A stretch of DNA of 64,000 nucleotides from Aquirufa antheringensis (GTDB taxonomy: Bacteria; Bacteroidota; Bacteroidia; Cytophagales; Spirosomataceae). This document shows positions 1 to 8,359 of the stretch, one piece after another; the first letter of the stretch is position 1, and the number at the start of each line of letters is the position of its first letter. Location of the stretch: NCBI RefSeq assembly GCF_004307425.1, contig NZ_SEWZ01000004.1:62001-126000 (forward strand), in the 5' to 3' direction. Under the pieces are notes generated by a model that saw only the letters and a list, made by a program, of their open reading frames with translations, was not told where the DNA came from and did not search any database. The translations under genes were made by a program, and so were the position numbers.

Positions 1-550
1 TTTGGTAGCCATATTTATGTCCTGACCAGTTGACGATAGCTCCGTGTACAGGTCCCATCAAAAAATGAACCGGTAATAAGAAGAAAAAGGCCCAGTGCAT
101 ATCGAAATATACGTATCCTACGATGTATAAAGAGGCATAAGCCACTCCCCATCCTAAACGGGAAATCCAAGAATCACCAATTTTCTCAATCGTTTTAGAT
201 ACGGGGTAATCATGTTCAAAACGTTCTTCCACCTTTTGCTCTCTATTCAAGACCGCATTATAGATGTTTTTGGTCTTCCACATCATCGTAAATACGTTGC
301 TTGAGAACATCGGAGAGTGTGGATCTTTTTTTGTGTCAGAAAATGCATGGTGCATTCTGTGTAAAATCGCGTAAGCACGAGGGCTTAAAAAGGATGAACC
401 TTGCGATAAGTAAGTCAAGAAATAGAAGAATTTTTCCCAAAACTTGCTCATCAAAAACATCTTGTGAGCGGAGTAACGGTGAAGGAAAAAAGTTTGGCTA
501 AACAAAGAAACATACCAATGTATGAAGAAAGCCGGCAGTACTAATTGCAT
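1..550 (-). CDS. Acyl-CoA (delta-9 type) fatty acid desaturase, 3' end outside window
   Basis: Membrane di-iron desaturase that would introduce a cis double bond into acyl chains for membrane lipids. I translated the minus strand from the ATG at 550; 183 codons stay open to the left edge, so only the N-terminal half is present. The first two histidine clusters are visible: HRYSAH near residue 24 and HRMHH near residue 64. Hydrophobic stretches follow, and a GHKYGY segment lies at the cut end, as in the stearoyl-CoA desaturase family. The third histidine box should lie beyond the edge. A TAACTTTG -7 box on the minus strand at 578-585 would give a leader of about 20 nt. It is unrelated in sequence to the desaturase at 50400. 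Confidence 0.85.
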   Translation of the reverse strand, partial: MQLVLPAFFIHWYVSLFSQTFFLHRYSAHKMFLMSKFWEKFFYFLTYLSQGSSFLSPRAYAILHRMHHAFSDTKKDPHSPMFSSNVFTMMWKTKNIYNAVLNREQKVEERFEHDYPVSKTIEKIGDSWISRLGWGVAYASLYIVGYVYFDMHWAFFFLLPVHFLMGPVHGAIVNWSGHKYGYQ

Positions 551-577
551 AATAGAGAGATAAATTTAATGTTCTAA

Positions 578-585
578 CAAAGTTA
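578..585 (-). promoter_or_regulatory. -7 promoter element of the acyl-CoA desaturase
   Basis: TAACTTTG on the minus strand matches the Bacteroidota -7 consensus TAnnTTTG, 27 nt before the ATG at 550. No convincing -33 TTG at the usual 17-21 nt spacing. Confidence 0.5.
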
Positions 586-634
586 CGAAGCAAATGTTTC
601 TTTTTTAAGCTCCATCTACGTTAAATAACTGATT

Positions 635-1339
635 TTAGTCAGCATTCAAAATATGTAGGCCAAGGCAAACCGCGATTCCAGCCGTCTCCGTACGTAAAAT
701 GGACTTTCCAAGACTAAAAGGTTTCCAATTATTTTTGGACAATGTATCAGATTCCTCTGGGGTAAAGTCTCCCTCTGGTCCTACGATTACGTGGTATTCT
801 TTATTTTTTGCGGCTGTTTTCATTAACACAGAAACCGGCGGGTTCGAAATAAAGGCAAATAATTTTTCTCCTCCCTCCTTATCAGCAATTTCCTTAAACG
901 TATGTAAGCCCGTAATTTCAGGCAAATACAAGTTCTTGGATTGCTTCAAAGCAGAGATGGCAGTTTTCTCCAAACGCTGGAGTTTGATCTCTTTCCTTTC
1001 CGAATTCTTGGAGGCAAAGAAGTGAATCCCATGTATACCAAATTCCCCGCATTTCTCCACCATCCATTCCATTCGCTCCATTTGCTTGGTGGGTGCGACA
1101 TAAAGATGAATTTTATAAGAAGGTGACGGTTCTGATTCGACCACTTCTAAAGGGCCGAAAGCGACTTTTTTACCTTCAATCGAAGAAATGGACGTACTAA
1201 ATTTAGAGCCACGACCATCTAACAGATGGATCGTCTCTCCTACTCTTAAACGCAATACCCGTATAGCATGAAAGGATTCCTCTTCAGATAAATAAGAGGA
1301 ATCCTTAGCATTAGGAGCGTAAAATACGGCTATACTCAT
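635..1339 (-). CDS. rsmE: 16S rRNA (uracil-1498-N3)-methyltransferase RsmE
   Basis: SPOUT-family methyltransferase that methylates U1498 of 16S rRNA using SAM. At 234 residues it is of normal length. The N-terminal part has the PUA-like fold signature (SYLSEEESFHAIRVLRLR, then LLDGRG). The C-terminal SPOUT knot has GPEGDFTPEES near residue 190 and LGKSILRTETAGIA near residue 210, both diagnostic SAM-binding segments. It lies 3 nt downstream of the acidic protein gene and is probably the last gene of a leftward operon with that gene and the GSIII gene. Confidence 0.95.
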   Translation of the reverse strand: MSIAVFYAPNAKDSSYLSEEESFHAIRVLRLRVGETIHLLDGRGSKFSTSISSIEGKKVAFGPLEVVESEPSPSYKIHLYVAPTKQMERMEWMVEKCGEFGIHGIHFFASKNSERKEIKLQRLEKTAISALKQSKNLYLPEITGLHTFKEIADKEGGEKLFAFISNPPVSVLMKTAAKNKEYHVIVGPEGDFTPEESDTLSKNNWKPFSLGKSILRTETAGIAVCLGLHILNAD

Positions 1340-1342
1340 TGA

Positions 1343-1918
1343 TTATTCTTCGTCCTCCTCGTCCTCATCATCTGAGTTAAAGGTATAAAGAGATGGATCT
1401 AAACTTAAGGTGTTGCCATTAAAGTCCTGAACAAATTGGGATAACATCTCATCATCTAAGGCCGGCACATATAGGGCTGCTTCTATGCTAACGCCATATT
1501 CGAATTCTGGATCGATTTCGATGTATTCTGCTACCTTTATTTCTTCGTTTTCCTCTAGGTCTTCAATCACCTCTAGGATTAACATTTCTACCTCCTCGTC
1601 TAATTCCTCATTAGGCTCGTAATTTTCATCACGGTTCTCTAAAGGAACATACAAGGGATATTGCTGAATGATTTCTCTTTCAGCTGCTTCATATAATAAG
1701 CTGGAGTAATGTAGTTGCAGGGTGCATACTATGGCATCATAAATGACTTCTTGCTTCTCGTATTGACCCACAAATTGGATGTGAACCATTTCTCGTTCGT
1801 TTCCAGAAGGCAAATCCTCATCTAAAATGTAGACAAATGAACGTTTCTCTGCTTCACATTGCTTTTTTAAGGCTGCAATTTCTGCTGGGTCAAAGCCTGG
1901 GTTGGTGTTAGTTGACAT
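1343..1918 (-). CDS. Highly acidic protein of unknown function
   Basis: A 191-residue protein that I do not assign to a named family. There is no signal peptide or membrane segment, so it is probably cytoplasmic. It is strongly acidic, with Glu/Asp runs around residues 100-130 and a C-terminal tail made almost only of D and E. The middle contains an ordered-looking segment (residues 45-90, rich in Q, Y and hydrophobics). The gene sits 6 nt after the GSIII gene and 3 nt before rsmE, so co-transcription is likely. A role near GSIII is possible only by association. Confidence 0.75.
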   Translation of the reverse strand: MSTNTNPGFDPAEIAALKKQCEAEKRSFVYILDEDLPSGNEREMVHIQFVGQYEKQEVIYDAIVCTLQLHYSSLLYEAAEREIIQQYPLYVPLENRDENYEPNEELDEEVEMLILEVIEDLEENEEIKVAEYIEIDPEFEYGVSIEAALYVPALDDEMLSQFVQDFNGNTLSLDPSLYTFNSDDEDEEDEE

Positions 1919-1924
1919 TTAGGA

Positions 1925-4132
1925 TTATTTGATTAACAATAGTTCACGGTATTTTGGTAATGGCCACTCATCATCGTCGATAATTAGTTCTAATTTATCG
2001 ACACTATAGCGAATTTCTTCAAAATAGCCTTTTACTTTCGTGCTATATAAGACGGCTCTCTCTTCTAAATCTTCTACGTTGTTAGCCTCTTTACGTGCTT
2101 CAGTCATTTCGTTTTGTAAGCGAACGATCGATGAGGTGTACTCTGAGATTTTTTTAATCATTTCGATCGTAGGCGCATAGTACTGAGGATCGATGCCGAT
2201 TTCTTTTTGGCCTTTCACATTCTCTACTAATTGCGTTTGGTATTTCAATGAAGTCGAAACGATATGGTTGATTGCCATATCCCCTATCACACGTGATTCG
2301 ATTTGGATCTTCTTCACATAGTTTTCTAATTCGATCTCATGACGCGCATGCATCTCTTCTTTCGAATAGATACCATGTTTCGTGAATAATTCGATCGATT
2401 CAGGACGAGCATATACCGCTAAAGCCTCAGGCGTTGTCTTTAAATTAGACAAACCACGACGAGCAGCTTCTTCTACCCATTCGTCTGAATAACCATTACC
2501 CTCAAAACGGATATTTTTCGACTCTTTCACGTAGCGCTTTAACACCTCCATGATGGCTAATTCTTTCTTTACTCCTTTCTCCAATACCTCTTCCACTTCC
2601 TTGCGGAATTTGATGAGTTGGTCAGCCACAATCGTATTTAATACGGTCATCGGTGCTGCAGAGTTAGCAGAAGATCCTACCGCACGGAATTCGAATTTAT
2701 TACCTGTAAAGGCAAACGGAGACGTTCTATTACGATCTGTATTATCAAGGATTAACGATGGAATTTTGTTGATACCTAATTTAAGGTACACATTGTCCCC
2801 TTTTTCTAATTGAATTTCATCCAGACCATCCATGTTTTCCATGTCGTCCAAAACTTGGCTCATCGTACTCCCCAAGAAAGCAGAAACGATGGCCGGAGGC
2901 GCTTCATTTGCTCCTAAACGGTGCTCATTACCGGCTGAAGCGATAGAAGCACGCAATAAATCGGCGCGATCATGCACCGCTTTTAGTGTGTTAACAAAGA
3001 AAGTTAAGAAACGTAAGTTTTCTTTCGGTTTAGAAGAAGGTGCTAATAAATTGATACCCGTATCTGTCGCTAAAGCCCAGTTATTGTGTTTACCGGATCC
3101 ATTGATACCAGCAAAAGGTTTTTCGTGGAAAAGGACCTTGAATTTGTGCTTAGAGGCCACTTTGGACATCAAATCCATCAATAAAGCATTGTGGTCGCAG
3201 GCTAAGTTCGCTTCCTCGAAGGTGGGCGCTACTTCAAACTGAGCTGGAGCCACCTCATTGTGACGCGTTCTCACTGGCATACCTAATTTAAGTGCCTCGA
3301 TTTCGAAGTCTACCATGAAGGCATTCACACGATTTGGAATAGATCCAAAATAATGATCTTCTAATTGCTGTCCTTTCGCTGGAGCATGGCCGAAAACCGT
3401 ACGTCCTGCCATCACTAAATCTGGACGCGCATTAAATAAGGCCTCGTCCACGACGAAATATTCTTGCTCCGCTCCTAGTGTCGGGATGACCTTGCTGACA
3501 TCGCGGTTAAAAAACTCTTTAATGACAGCAGTGGCCGCTTTATCAACTAACTCGATCGATTTTAGTAAGGGAGTTTTATAGTCCAACGCCTCTCCTGTGT
3601 AGGAAACGAAGACGGAAGGAATACATAAAGTGGCTGTTCCTGCCGCGTTTTCCATAATAAAGGCTGGAGAAGATGGATCCCAACCGGTATATCCGCGTGC
3701 TTCGAAAGTAGAACGAATACCTCCATTAGGAAAGGAGGATGCATCCGGTTCTTGTTGAACGAGCGCAGATCCTTTAAACTTCTCCACTGCTTTTCCATTG
3801 CTTAAATCAATGTCAAAGAAGGAGTCGTGTTTCTCTGCCGTGGTACCAGTTAGAGGTTGAAACCAGTGTGTATAGTGGGTTGCTCCTTTCGATATAGCCC
3901 AAGATTTCATTGCCGCAGCTACCTCGTCTGCCGCATCGCGGTCGATCTTAGAACCCGTTTGGATAGCGGTATTTATCTTTAAATAAGCCTCTGGTGATAA
4001 AAGGGAGCGCATCACTTCATCACTGAAGGTCATGCTGCCATAATAGTCCGAAACCTTTTCTGTAGGAAGCTTTACGGGAGTTCCTGTGCGGGATTGAGCT
4101 AACTCAAGAGCCTTAAATCTAGTAATTGCCAT
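1925..4132 (-). CDS. glnN: Glutamine synthetase type III
   Basis: ATP-dependent ligation of ammonium to glutamate, in the large dodecameric GSIII family found in Bacteroidota and cyanobacteria. At 735 residues it has the expected length, about twice GSI or GSII. Visible signatures are GAEQEYFVVD near residue 218 (metal-binding glutamates), the NEVAPAQFEVAP block near residue 290 and the GSGKHNNWA segment near residue 345. It is divergent from the GSII gene at 4371, sharing a 238-bp AT-rich intergenic region. It heads a leftward group with the acidic protein and rsmE. Confidence 0.96.
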   Translation of the reverse strand: MAITRFKALELAQSRTGTPVKLPTEKVSDYYGSMTFSDEVMRSLLSPEAYLKINTAIQTGSKIDRDAADEVAAAMKSWAISKGATHYTHWFQPLTGTTAEKHDSFFDIDLSNGKAVEKFKGSALVQQEPDASSFPNGGIRSTFEARGYTGWDPSSPAFIMENAAGTATLCIPSVFVSYTGEALDYKTPLLKSIELVDKAATAVIKEFFNRDVSKVIPTLGAEQEYFVVDEALFNARPDLVMAGRTVFGHAPAKGQQLEDHYFGSIPNRVNAFMVDFEIEALKLGMPVRTRHNEVAPAQFEVAPTFEEANLACDHNALLMDLMSKVASKHKFKVLFHEKPFAGINGSGKHNNWALATDTGINLLAPSSKPKENLRFLTFFVNTLKAVHDRADLLRASIASAGNEHRLGANEAPPAIVSAFLGSTMSQVLDDMENMDGLDEIQLEKGDNVYLKLGINKIPSLILDNTDRNRTSPFAFTGNKFEFRAVGSSANSAAPMTVLNTIVADQLIKFRKEVEEVLEKGVKKELAIMEVLKRYVKESKNIRFEGNGYSDEWVEEAARRGLSNLKTTPEALAVYARPESIELFTKHGIYSKEEMHARHEIELENYVKKIQIESRVIGDMAINHIVSTSLKYQTQLVENVKGQKEIGIDPQYYAPTIEMIKKISEYTSSIVRLQNEMTEARKEANNVEDLEERAVLYSTKVKGYFEEIRYSVDKLELIIDDDEWPLPKYRELLLIK

Positions 4133-4288
4133 ATGAAGATTATATTTCTAGGTAAAAATAGCGAATTGTGATGGGATAAAAAATGGCAATAATTGAAAAA
4201 TGGGATTGAATTTTCCGATTTTAATTTGGATTTTTTGAGTTTTTGCGAAATCGTCGATTGTTTTTGTAGGTTTTTTTGGGCTAAACTA

Positions 4289-4318
4289 TTGTTTTTTCTA
4301 AAAAGTGGTATATTTTTG
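4289..4318 (+). promoter_or_regulatory. Promoter of the GSII gene
   Basis: TTG at 4289-4291, a 19-nt spacer and TATTTTTG at 4311-4318 fit the Bacteroidota -33/-7 arrangement. The predicted start near 4325 gives a leader of about 45 nt. This is one of the two best spaced promoters in the window. Confidence 0.65.
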
Positions 4319-4370
4319 CTACACGAATTCCTAAAAAAGTATTTTTGTTTCAAAATCAAGTTTAAAAATC

Positions 4371-5384
4371 ATGGCTAAATCAAAATTAGAGTACATTTGG
4401 TTGGATGGCTACAAGCCAACGCAAAGTTTACGTTCTAAGACTAAAATTGAGAACAATTTTAGCGGCAAATTAGAAGACCTAGATATGTGGTCTTTCGATG
4501 GTTCTTCTACTCAGCAGGCCGAAGGTGGTTCTTCTGACTGTTTATTGAAGCCAGTGTATGTTTGCCCAGATCCAGCACGCCGTGATGGTTATTTAGTAAT
4601 GTGCGAAGTATTAAACGCAGACGGAACTCCGCATGAGTCTAATGGTCGTTCTACGATTGATGATGATGATAACGATTTCTGGTTTGGTTTTGAGCAAGAG
4701 TATTTCCTTTGGGATCCAGAAACAAATAAGCCTTTAGGTTTCCCAGCAAACGGGTTTCCAGAGCCACAAGGACCTTACTACTGTTCAGTAGGTGCAAAGA
4801 ATGCATACGGTCGTGAGATAATTGAAGAGCATATGGACTTGTGCATAGATGCAGGTTTAAATATTGAAGGTATCAATGCTGAGGTAGCAGCTGGACAATG
4901 GGAATTCCAAATGTTCGCAAAAGGTGCTAAGCAAGCAGGTGACGAAATCTGGTTAGGCCGTTATATTTTAGAGCGTTTAGGTGAGAAATATGGTGTTGCG
5001 ATCAACTGGCACTGCAAGCCTTTAGGTGAATTAGATTGGAACGGTTCAGGAATGCACGCGAACTTCTCTAACACCGTTTTACGTACGGCAGGAAATAAAG
5101 CTGCTTACGATACAATTTGTCAATCATTCGCTCCATTTGTGAAAGAACACATTGAGGTGTACGGTGCAGACAACCATATGCGTTTAACGGGTAAGCACGA
5201 GACAGCTTCGATCCACGATTTCTCTTATGGAATCTCTGATCGTGGCGCATCAATTCGTATCCCTATCGCAGCAGTAGAAAAAGGATGGAAAGGTTGGTTA
5301 GAAGACCGTCGTCCGAACTCAGCGGCAGATCCATATAAAGTGGCTGCGCGTATTATCAAGACGGTTAAAACAGCCAAATTATAA
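4371..5384 (+). CDS. glnA: Glutamine synthetase type II (eukaryote-like)
   Basis: Second glutamine synthetase, 337 residues, of the short GSII class typical of eukaryotes and some bacteria. Visible: the beta-grasp N-terminal part, WSFDGSSTQQA near residue 41, FGFEQEYF near residue 102 (metal glutamates), NAEVAAGQWEFQ near residue 165, GSGMHANFS near residue 225, and the SIRIP and EDRRPNSAADPY segments near residues 300-325 that bind ATP and glutamate. No regulatory adenylylation segment as in GSI. It is followed by a strong terminator at 5421. With GSIII facing away on the other strand and amt 1.6 kb downstream, this forms an ammonium-assimilation block. Confidence 0.95.
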   Translation: MAKSKLEYIWLDGYKPTQSLRSKTKIENNFSGKLEDLDMWSFDGSSTQQAEGGSSDCLLKPVYVCPDPARRDGYLVMCEVLNADGTPHESNGRSTIDDDDNDFWFGFEQEYFLWDPETNKPLGFPANGFPEPQGPYYCSVGAKNAYGREIIEEHMDLCIDAGLNIEGINAEVAAGQWEFQMFAKGAKQAGDEIWLGRYILERLGEKYGVAINWHCKPLGELDWNGSGMHANFSNTVLRTAGNKAAYDTICQSFAPFVKEHIEVYGADNHMRLTGKHETASIHDFSYGISDRGASIRIPIAAVEKGWKGWLEDRRPNSAADPYKVAARIIKTVKTAKL

Positions 5385-5420
5385 TACTTTATTAAGCATT
5401 TATATACTTTTATAGACAAG

Positions 5421-5449
5421 ATGGCGGGTTTTCCCGCCATTTTTGTTTT
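5421..5449 (+). terminator. Rho-independent terminator of the GSII gene
   Basis: An 8-bp stem (ATGGCGGG / CCCGCCAT) with a TTTT loop at 5421-5440, followed by a T-rich tract to 5449. The T-tract runs directly into the -7 box of mtaB. Confidence 0.85.
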
Positions 5450-5456
5450 ACCTTTG
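5449..5456 (+). promoter_or_regulatory. -7 promoter element of mtaB
   Basis: TACCTTTG followed by C, a full match to TAnnTTTG(C), 16 nt before the ATG at 5473. It overlaps the end of the GSII terminator T-tract. No clear -33 TTG. Confidence 0.6.
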
Positions 5457-5472
5457 CATCCTGATTTCAGGT

Positions 5473-6783
5473 ATGAAAAAAGTCGCTTTTTACACTCTTG
5501 GTTGCAAATTAAATTTTGCGGAATCCAGCTCCATCGCTCGGTCTCTCGAACCGATGGGTTTTGTTCGCGCGGAGTTTCAGGATCAACCGGATTTGTTTGT
5601 CATCAATACCTGTAGCGTAACGGAACAGGCGGATAAGAAGTGTAAGAAAGTCGTTCGAGAAGCGAAGAAAGTTAATCCGAATTCGACTGTTGTGATTATT
5701 GGCTGTTATGCCCAATTGAAACCAGAAGAAATTTCGGCTATTCCAGGCGTTGATTTAGTATTAGGTGCGAATGAAAAGTTTCAATTGCCTGCGCTTCTTC
5801 CCCCCTATTTACATCGTGAATCTGCGGATTTACCGAAGCTAATAGCGTCTGAGATTCGTTATGATCTCGATTACCATGCGTCCTATTCTGTGAATGATCG
5901 CACCCGTACTTTCTTGAAGGTGCAGGATGGTTGCGATTATCCTTGTTCATATTGCACGATTCCTTTGGCTCGTGGCCAGTCCCGTTCGGATACGGTGGAG
6001 AAAGTATTGGGTTTAATTGAGGAGATTTCTGCCAAAGGTGTCAAGGAAATTGTCCTGACCGGAGTGAATATCGGGGATTTTGGCATTCAAAATGGTAAGC
6101 GAGTAGAAACATTCTTTCAGCTCGTTCAAGCGATTGAAGAAAAGTCATCCATTCAGCGATTTCGTATTTCATCCATCGAGCCTAATTTACTGACTTCGGA
6201 GATGATTGCCTTTCTAGGTTCCTCTACTAAGTTTGTTCCTCATTTCCATATACCCTTGCAATCTGGGTCGAACGCTGTTTTGCGTTTGATGAAACGCCGC
6301 TATCAGCGAGAATTATACGTGGACCGCGTAACGTCTATTAAAGAAGTGATGCCTAATGCGTGTATCGGAGTCGATGTGATCGTGGGTCATCCAGGTGAAA
6401 CTCCTGAATTATTTTCAGAGACCTATGAATTCTTGAATGGGTTAGATATCTCCTATCTACATGTTTTTCCTTATTCCGAGCGCCCTAATACTTATGCGGT
6501 AGATATCCAGCCTAAAGTGGATGGTATGCAAAAAGCGGAGCGGTCGAAAATGTTGCATATTTTATCGGATAAAAAGCGTCGGGCTTTTTATGAATCCCAA
6601 GCCGGTTTAAAAGGTCAGGTTTTGTTCGAGGAATCTGCATCGCCGGGTACGATGGAGGGTTTTTCTGAAAATTACGTTCGGGTAGTGGTCCCTTTTGATC
6701 CTTTGCAAATCAATACCGTTCAGCAAGTTCGATATAAAAACTTGAATGAGACGGGTGAGATGTTGGGGGTAGTTTTAGAGTAA
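5473..6783 (+). CDS. mtaB: tRNA t6A37 methylthiotransferase MtaB
   Basis: Radical-SAM enzyme that adds a methylthio group to N6-threonylcarbamoyladenosine 37 of tRNAs. The product is 436 residues from the ATG at 5473. I chose this start because the protein then begins MKKVAFYTLGCKLNFAES as in the family, and the promoter lies between the upstream in-frame ATG (5443) and it. The N-terminal UPF0004 domain has the three cluster cysteines (TLGCK, NTCSV, IGCYAQ). The radical-SAM motif CDYPCSYC lies near residue 150, and a TRAM-like C-terminal region follows. It is monocistronic, with a heptamer array starting 3 nt after its stop codon. Confidence 0.93.
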   Translation: MKKVAFYTLGCKLNFAESSSIARSLEPMGFVRAEFQDQPDLFVINTCSVTEQADKKCKKVVREAKKVNPNSTVVIIGCYAQLKPEEISAIPGVDLVLGANEKFQLPALLPPYLHRESADLPKLIASEIRYDLDYHASYSVNDRTRTFLKVQDGCDYPCSYCTIPLARGQSRSDTVEKVLGLIEEISAKGVKEIVLTGVNIGDFGIQNGKRVETFFQLVQAIEEKSSIQRFRISSIEPNLLTSEMIAFLGSSTKFVPHFHIPLQSGSNAVLRLMKRRYQRELYVDRVTSIKEVMPNACIGVDVIVGHPGETPELFSETYEFLNGLDISYLHVFPYSERPNTYAVDIQPKVDGMQKAERSKMLHILSDKKRRAFYESQAGLKGQVLFEESASPGTMEGFSENYVRVVVPFDPLQINTVQQVRYKNLNETGEMLGVVLE

Positions 6784-6785
6784 AT

Positions 6786-6813
6786 TTCAAAGATCAAAGT
6801 TAAATGTTCAAAG
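6786..6813 (+). repeat. Heptamer array, left arm (4 units of 7 bp)
   Basis: Four tandem 7-bp units resembling TTCAAAG (variants ATCAAAG and TTAAATG), beginning 3 nt after the mtaB stop codon. An inverted array of the same family lies at 6846-6873, so the two could form an imperfect hairpin of about 28 bp. Confidence 0.75.
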
Positions 6814-6845
6814 TTGGTTTTTAGAGTTATGATGATTGATTATTT

Positions 6846-6873
6846 CTCTGATCTTTGGTCTTTGAACTTTGTT
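6846..6873 (-). repeat. Heptamer array, right arm, inverted
   Basis: Four 7-bp units that on the minus strand read as variants of TTCAAAG (AACAAAG, TTCAAAG, ACCAAAG, ATCAGAG). They are complementary, unit by unit and with mismatches, to the array at 6786-6813 across a 32-nt spacer. A small hairpin, GCGCC-ATC-GGCGC, follows at 6883-6895. Confidence 0.75.
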
Positions 6874-6901
6874 TTTTGTTTTGCGCCATCGGCGCTAAAC
6901 A

Positions 6902-6934
6902 AAAAAGTCGGAAACCATAGGCCTCCGACTTTTT
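6902..6934. terminator. Bidirectional terminator between mtaB and amt
   Basis: An 11-bp perfect stem (AAAAAGTCGGA / TCCGACTTTTT) with an 11-nt loop. It has A/T runs on both sides, so it can serve both convergent genes. Confidence 0.88.
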
Positions 6935-6985
6935 GATTGAAACAAAACCACAAGAACCATTACTTGCGGCTTTGCTGTTGTTGAA

Positions 6986-8332
6986 TTACTCAGCTAACGA
7001 CTCGTCGTGTTGTGAGATATCCAAACCTAATCTTTCTTCTTCTTCATTAACGCGTAACGGAATGATTTTGTCCGTGATCACTAAAAGGATATAAGAAGCG
7101 CCAAATGCAAAAGCGGAAACGATTGCTAAGGCTAATAAGTGCTTTAAGAATAAGGCAGTTTCTCCGTAGAATAAACCTTGCTCTACAACAGCTGCGTTCA
7201 CTGCAGATGTTGCGAAAATACCCGTCATCAACATACCTACCATACCACCTAAACCGTGGCAAGGGAACACATCTAATGTATCATCTAGGTTAGAAGATGC
7301 TCTCCAGTGTGCAGCAATGTTAGAAACGATCGCAGCAACAACACCGATGAAGATCGCTACAGGTACCGTTACGAAACCAGATGCTGGTGTAATAGCGACT
7401 AAACCTACGACCGCACCGATACAGAAACCTAAGGCAGAAACTTTCTTACCACGAGTTACATCAAATAAGATCCAAGATAATCCAGCTGCTGCTGCTGCCA
7501 CGTGTGTTGTAGCGAAAGCGGTTACTGCTAATCCATTCGCTCCTACTGCAGAGCCTGCATTGAAACCAAACCATCCGAACCACAATAAACCAGTTCCCAA
7601 TAACACGTAAGGGATGTTAGCTGGAGGCAAGATGTTAGACTCGATGTGAGACTTACGGCGACGTAAGTATAAAGCACCTGCTAAGGCAGCCCAACCAGCC
7701 GACATGTGTACTACCGTTCCTCCTGCAAAATCCAAAACGCCTAAGTTAAACAAGAAACCATCTGGGTGCCATGTCCAGTGTGCTAATGGAGCATAAACGA
7801 TCACACAGAAAAGAACCATGAATAGAACAAACGCACGGAAGTTAATACGCTCAGCTAATGCACCAGAGATTAACGCTGGAGTGATAACGGCAAACTTCAT
7901 TTGGAAAAATGCGAATAAAGCGAAAGGGATAGTGAATTTCAATTGATCAGCAGATCCTAAAGATAATTTGTGATCAAAAACGCCATTGAACATAAAGAAA
8001 GTTCTAGGGTCACCGATCCAGCCACCTAACGAGTCACCGAATGCTAAAGAGAAACCGAATACAATCCAAATCACCGAGATAACTCCCATTGCGATAAACG
8101 ATTGTAACATCGTTGAGATCACGTTTTTGTGGTTAACCATTCCACCGTAGAAATAAGCTAATCCCGGTGTCATTAATAATACTAAGCCAGAGGCTACAAT
8201 CATCCAGGCAGTATCGCCGGTGTCTAATCCCTCTGTAGGCATAGCGCCAGGAACTGAGGTTGTGAACAATGCAAGGACGGCTACCGCTAATAAAACTAAT
8301 AACGGAATCCAGGTTGGTTTTTGTGTCGTCAT
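6986..8332 (-). CDS. amt: Ammonium transporter, Amt family
   Basis: Inner-membrane ammonium channel of 448 residues with an N-terminal hydrophobic helix and about eleven further membrane segments. The two pore histidines of the family are visible in GGTVVHMSAG (near residue 208) and CHGLGGMVG (near residue 361). The GLAYFYGGMV motif of the first helices is present. The gene is 27 nt downstream of the porin gene and probably shares its transcript. No PII (GlnK) gene is adjacent, unlike in many bacteria. The short cytoplasmic C-terminus is acidic. Confidence 0.95.
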   Translation of the reverse strand: MTTQKPTWIPLLVLLAVAVLALFTTSVPGAMPTEGLDTGDTAWMIVASGLVLLMTPGLAYFYGGMVNHKNVISTMLQSFIAMGVISVIWIVFGFSLAFGDSLGGWIGDPRTFFMFNGVFDHKLSLGSADQLKFTIPFALFAFFQMKFAVITPALISGALAERINFRAFVLFMVLFCVIVYAPLAHWTWHPDGFLFNLGVLDFAGGTVVHMSAGWAALAGALYLRRRKSHIESNILPPANIPYVLLGTGLLWFGWFGFNAGSAVGANGLAVTAFATTHVAAAAAGLSWILFDVTRGKKVSALGFCIGAVVGLVAITPASGFVTVPVAIFIGVVAAIVSNIAAHWRASSNLDDTLDVFPCHGLGGMVGMLMTGIFATSAVNAAVVEQGLFYGETALFLKHLLALAIVSAFAFGASYILLVITDKIIPLRVNEEEERLGLDISQHDESLAE

Positions 8333-8359
8333 GTTTTTAAATGTTAAGGGTGGATATAA

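Noticed and set aside
3562-4359. Minus-strand and plus-strand frames in and around the GSIII gene
   Set aside because: They are shadow frames of GSIII or AT-rich noise in the GS intergenic region, without signal or family resemblance.
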